Positions 4,731 to 5,596 of a DNA stretch of 5,596 bases are shown here, piece after piece. The stretch comes from Bacillota bacterium (lineage in GTDB: Bacteria > Bacillota > Clostridia > Peptostreptococcales > Anaerovoracaceae), in assembly GCA_017534025.1 (NCBI GenBank), contig JAFWDF010000002.1, forward strand, positions 1 through 5,596. Direction: 5' to 3'. A model generated the notes under the pieces. That model was not told the origin of the DNA and ran no database searches. It saw nothing but the letters and a program-made list of their open reading frames with translations. The translations under genes and the position numbers were made by a program. Within the stretch, counting starts at the first letter, position 1. Each line of letters opens with the position of its first letter.

Positions 4731-5596
4731 CTATTCCTTCTCAGATTCCTTTCTTTTCAGCTCCTCATCCAGCTCTTCCAGATCGGCATTCACGACTTCT
4801 TCTACTTCCGAACTGACGGTGAAGAAGCGGCTGGTCGACAGAAGCAGCCAGAGCAGCAGGAGCAGCAGCACCGGAATCGCCATAGCCGGCGCAATATACA
4901 GCGGATCAATCACCAGCGCATCCGCCGTGATATTGGCATCGCCGTCCGGGTTCGGGATCCGGTGTCCGCGGACCAGCAGCCGGTGCGTGTTGATGCCGTA
5001 CGGCGTACAGGTCACCAGGGTACAGAGATCCATGCCCGGAATGATCTGCAGTTCCGACAGATCCGCCGGTTCCACGATACGAATCTGATCCACCTCGTAG
5101 GTCATCGTCCGGTTCATGGAATGCAGAACGAAGATGTCGCCTTCTTTCAGCCGGTCCAGATCAGTAAACAGTCTGGCAGACGGCAGTCCCCGGTGCCCGG
5201 ATATAACGCAGTGCGTGTTTTCCCCGCCTACCGGCAGTGACGTTCCCTGCAGATGGCCGATGGCCACTCTCAGTACAGATTCATTGGTGCCGTGATAAAT
5301 CGGCAGCTGAATCCGGATCTTTTTAATGTCCACGTAGCCCATGATCCCGGTGCCGGTGACATCCAGTGTCCTGGAATACACCGCCTCCTGATCGGGAGTC
5401 ATGTTCCACGGCTGGGCATTGACGATGGTGGCATTGTACGCTTCCGCTTCGCTCAGCATCGCTTCGTATTCGGATTCGTCCATTTTCTCAACTACTTCGG
5501 TATATGACGCAATCGCCCTGGACTGATGGAAGGAATTCCACCAGTTTGCCACTGACGGATATGCCAGCAGTCCTGCGCCCACAAGCATGACGATAA
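4731..5596 (-). CDS. Class C (pilin-polymerising) sortase, N terminus cut by window edge
   Basis: Class C sortases join pilin subunits through isopeptide bonds on the outer face of the membrane. The frame is open to the right edge. The first ATG in view (5588) sits inside the N-terminal membrane helix (IVMLVGAGLLAYPSVANWWN), so the true start is outside; numbering below uses that Met as 1. The conserved run GHRGLPSARLFTDLD supplies catalytic His132. TLVTCTPYGINTHRLLVRGH supplies Cys194 and Arg203, the class C signature. A membrane helix (about 233-251) and an acidic cytoplasmic tail (EEVVNADLEELDEELKRKES) complete the two-anchor topology usual for this class. The N-terminal lid normally has Asp-Pro-aromatic; here the best match is QPW (59-61). 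The LPXTG protein downstream is a likely substrate, and other pilin genes probably precede the sortase beyond the edge. Confidence 0.92.
   Translation of the reverse strand, partial: IVMLVGAGLLAYPSVANWWNSFHQSRAIASYTEVVEKMDESEYEAMLSEAEAYNATIVNAQPWNMTPDQEAVYSRTLDVTGTGIMGYVDIKKIRIQLPIYHGTNESVLRVAIGHLQGTSLPVGGENTHCVISGHRGLPSARLFTDLDRLKEGDIFVLHSMNRTMTYEVDQIRIVEPADLSELQIIPGMDLCTLVTCTPYGINTHRLLVRGHRIPNPDGDANITADALVIDPLYIAPAMAIPVLLLLLLWLLLSTSRFFTVSSEVEEVVNADLEELDEELKRKESEKE

Noticed and set aside
4845..4875. Possible CAG/GCAGCAG microsatellite
   Set aside because: The run encodes the Leu-rich C-terminal membrane helix of the sortase (LLLLLLWLLL). The repetition follows from leucine codons and is irregular.
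4659..5240. Plus-strand open frame of 193 codons opposite the sortase
   Set aside because: It has Gln/Arg/His-rich low-complexity content and lies antisense to an unmistakable sortase with intact catalytic motifs. No ribosome site or domain supports it.

Overview
The window looks like part of a cell-surface locus of a Gram-positive gut-type Bacillota, probably Clostridia-like, with moderately high GC. The evidence is a class C (pilin-type) sortase, an LPXTG-anchored pilin-like protein, SLH-domain surface proteins with Firmicutes-style signal peptides, AGGAG-type ribosome binding sites and a consensus sigma-A promoter. The taxonomic placement is inferred from protein style only. All four substantial genes lie on the minus strand, so the biology reads from the right edge to the left.

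Right half (5596 to 3777): a class C sortase, cut at its N terminus by the window edge, is followed after about 114 bases by a small LPXTG protein with one pilin/CnaB-like domain. This is the tail of a sortase-pilin cluster, and any major pilin would lie beyond the right edge. The gap holds two dyads. The pilin gene has two in-frame starts, each with its own AGGAG at the same 7-nt spacing. A strong intrinsic terminator at 3713-3750 closes the unit.

Middle (3710 to 1282): directly after the terminator is a strong promoter (TTGACA, 16 bp, TATCAT) with an inverted repeat in its spacer. It drives a secreted protein of about 778 residues. This protein has a signal peptide, a helical N-terminal region, a GH26-like glycoside hydrolase domain, a probable beta-type domain, one SLH motif, an acidic Pro-rich linker and two more SLH motifs. 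The promoter puts the likely transcription start on top of the most upstream ATG, so translation should begin 11 codons further in.

Left part (1248 to 1): 33-36 bases downstream is a second SLH gene, probably co-transcribed. It encodes a signal peptide, three SLH motifs of a different subtype and two repeats resembling the Ltp (PF07553) superinfection-exclusion lipoprotein repeat. Its 3' end runs without a stop into the end of an IS3-family element, whose transposase C terminus is encoded on the plus strand at 2-73. The gene therefore appears truncated by the insertion.

Together the genes describe two neighbouring ways of displaying protein on the wall: covalent attachment by sortase, and non-covalent SLH binding to a secondary wall polymer. 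The SLH-borne cargo is a probable glycan-active enzyme and an Ltp-repeat protein. The most unusual items are the SLH-Ltp fusion and its interruption by the IS, the divergent GH26-like active site, the altered sortase lid motif and the paired starts of the pilin gene. There is no RNA gene or CRISPR array that I can see.
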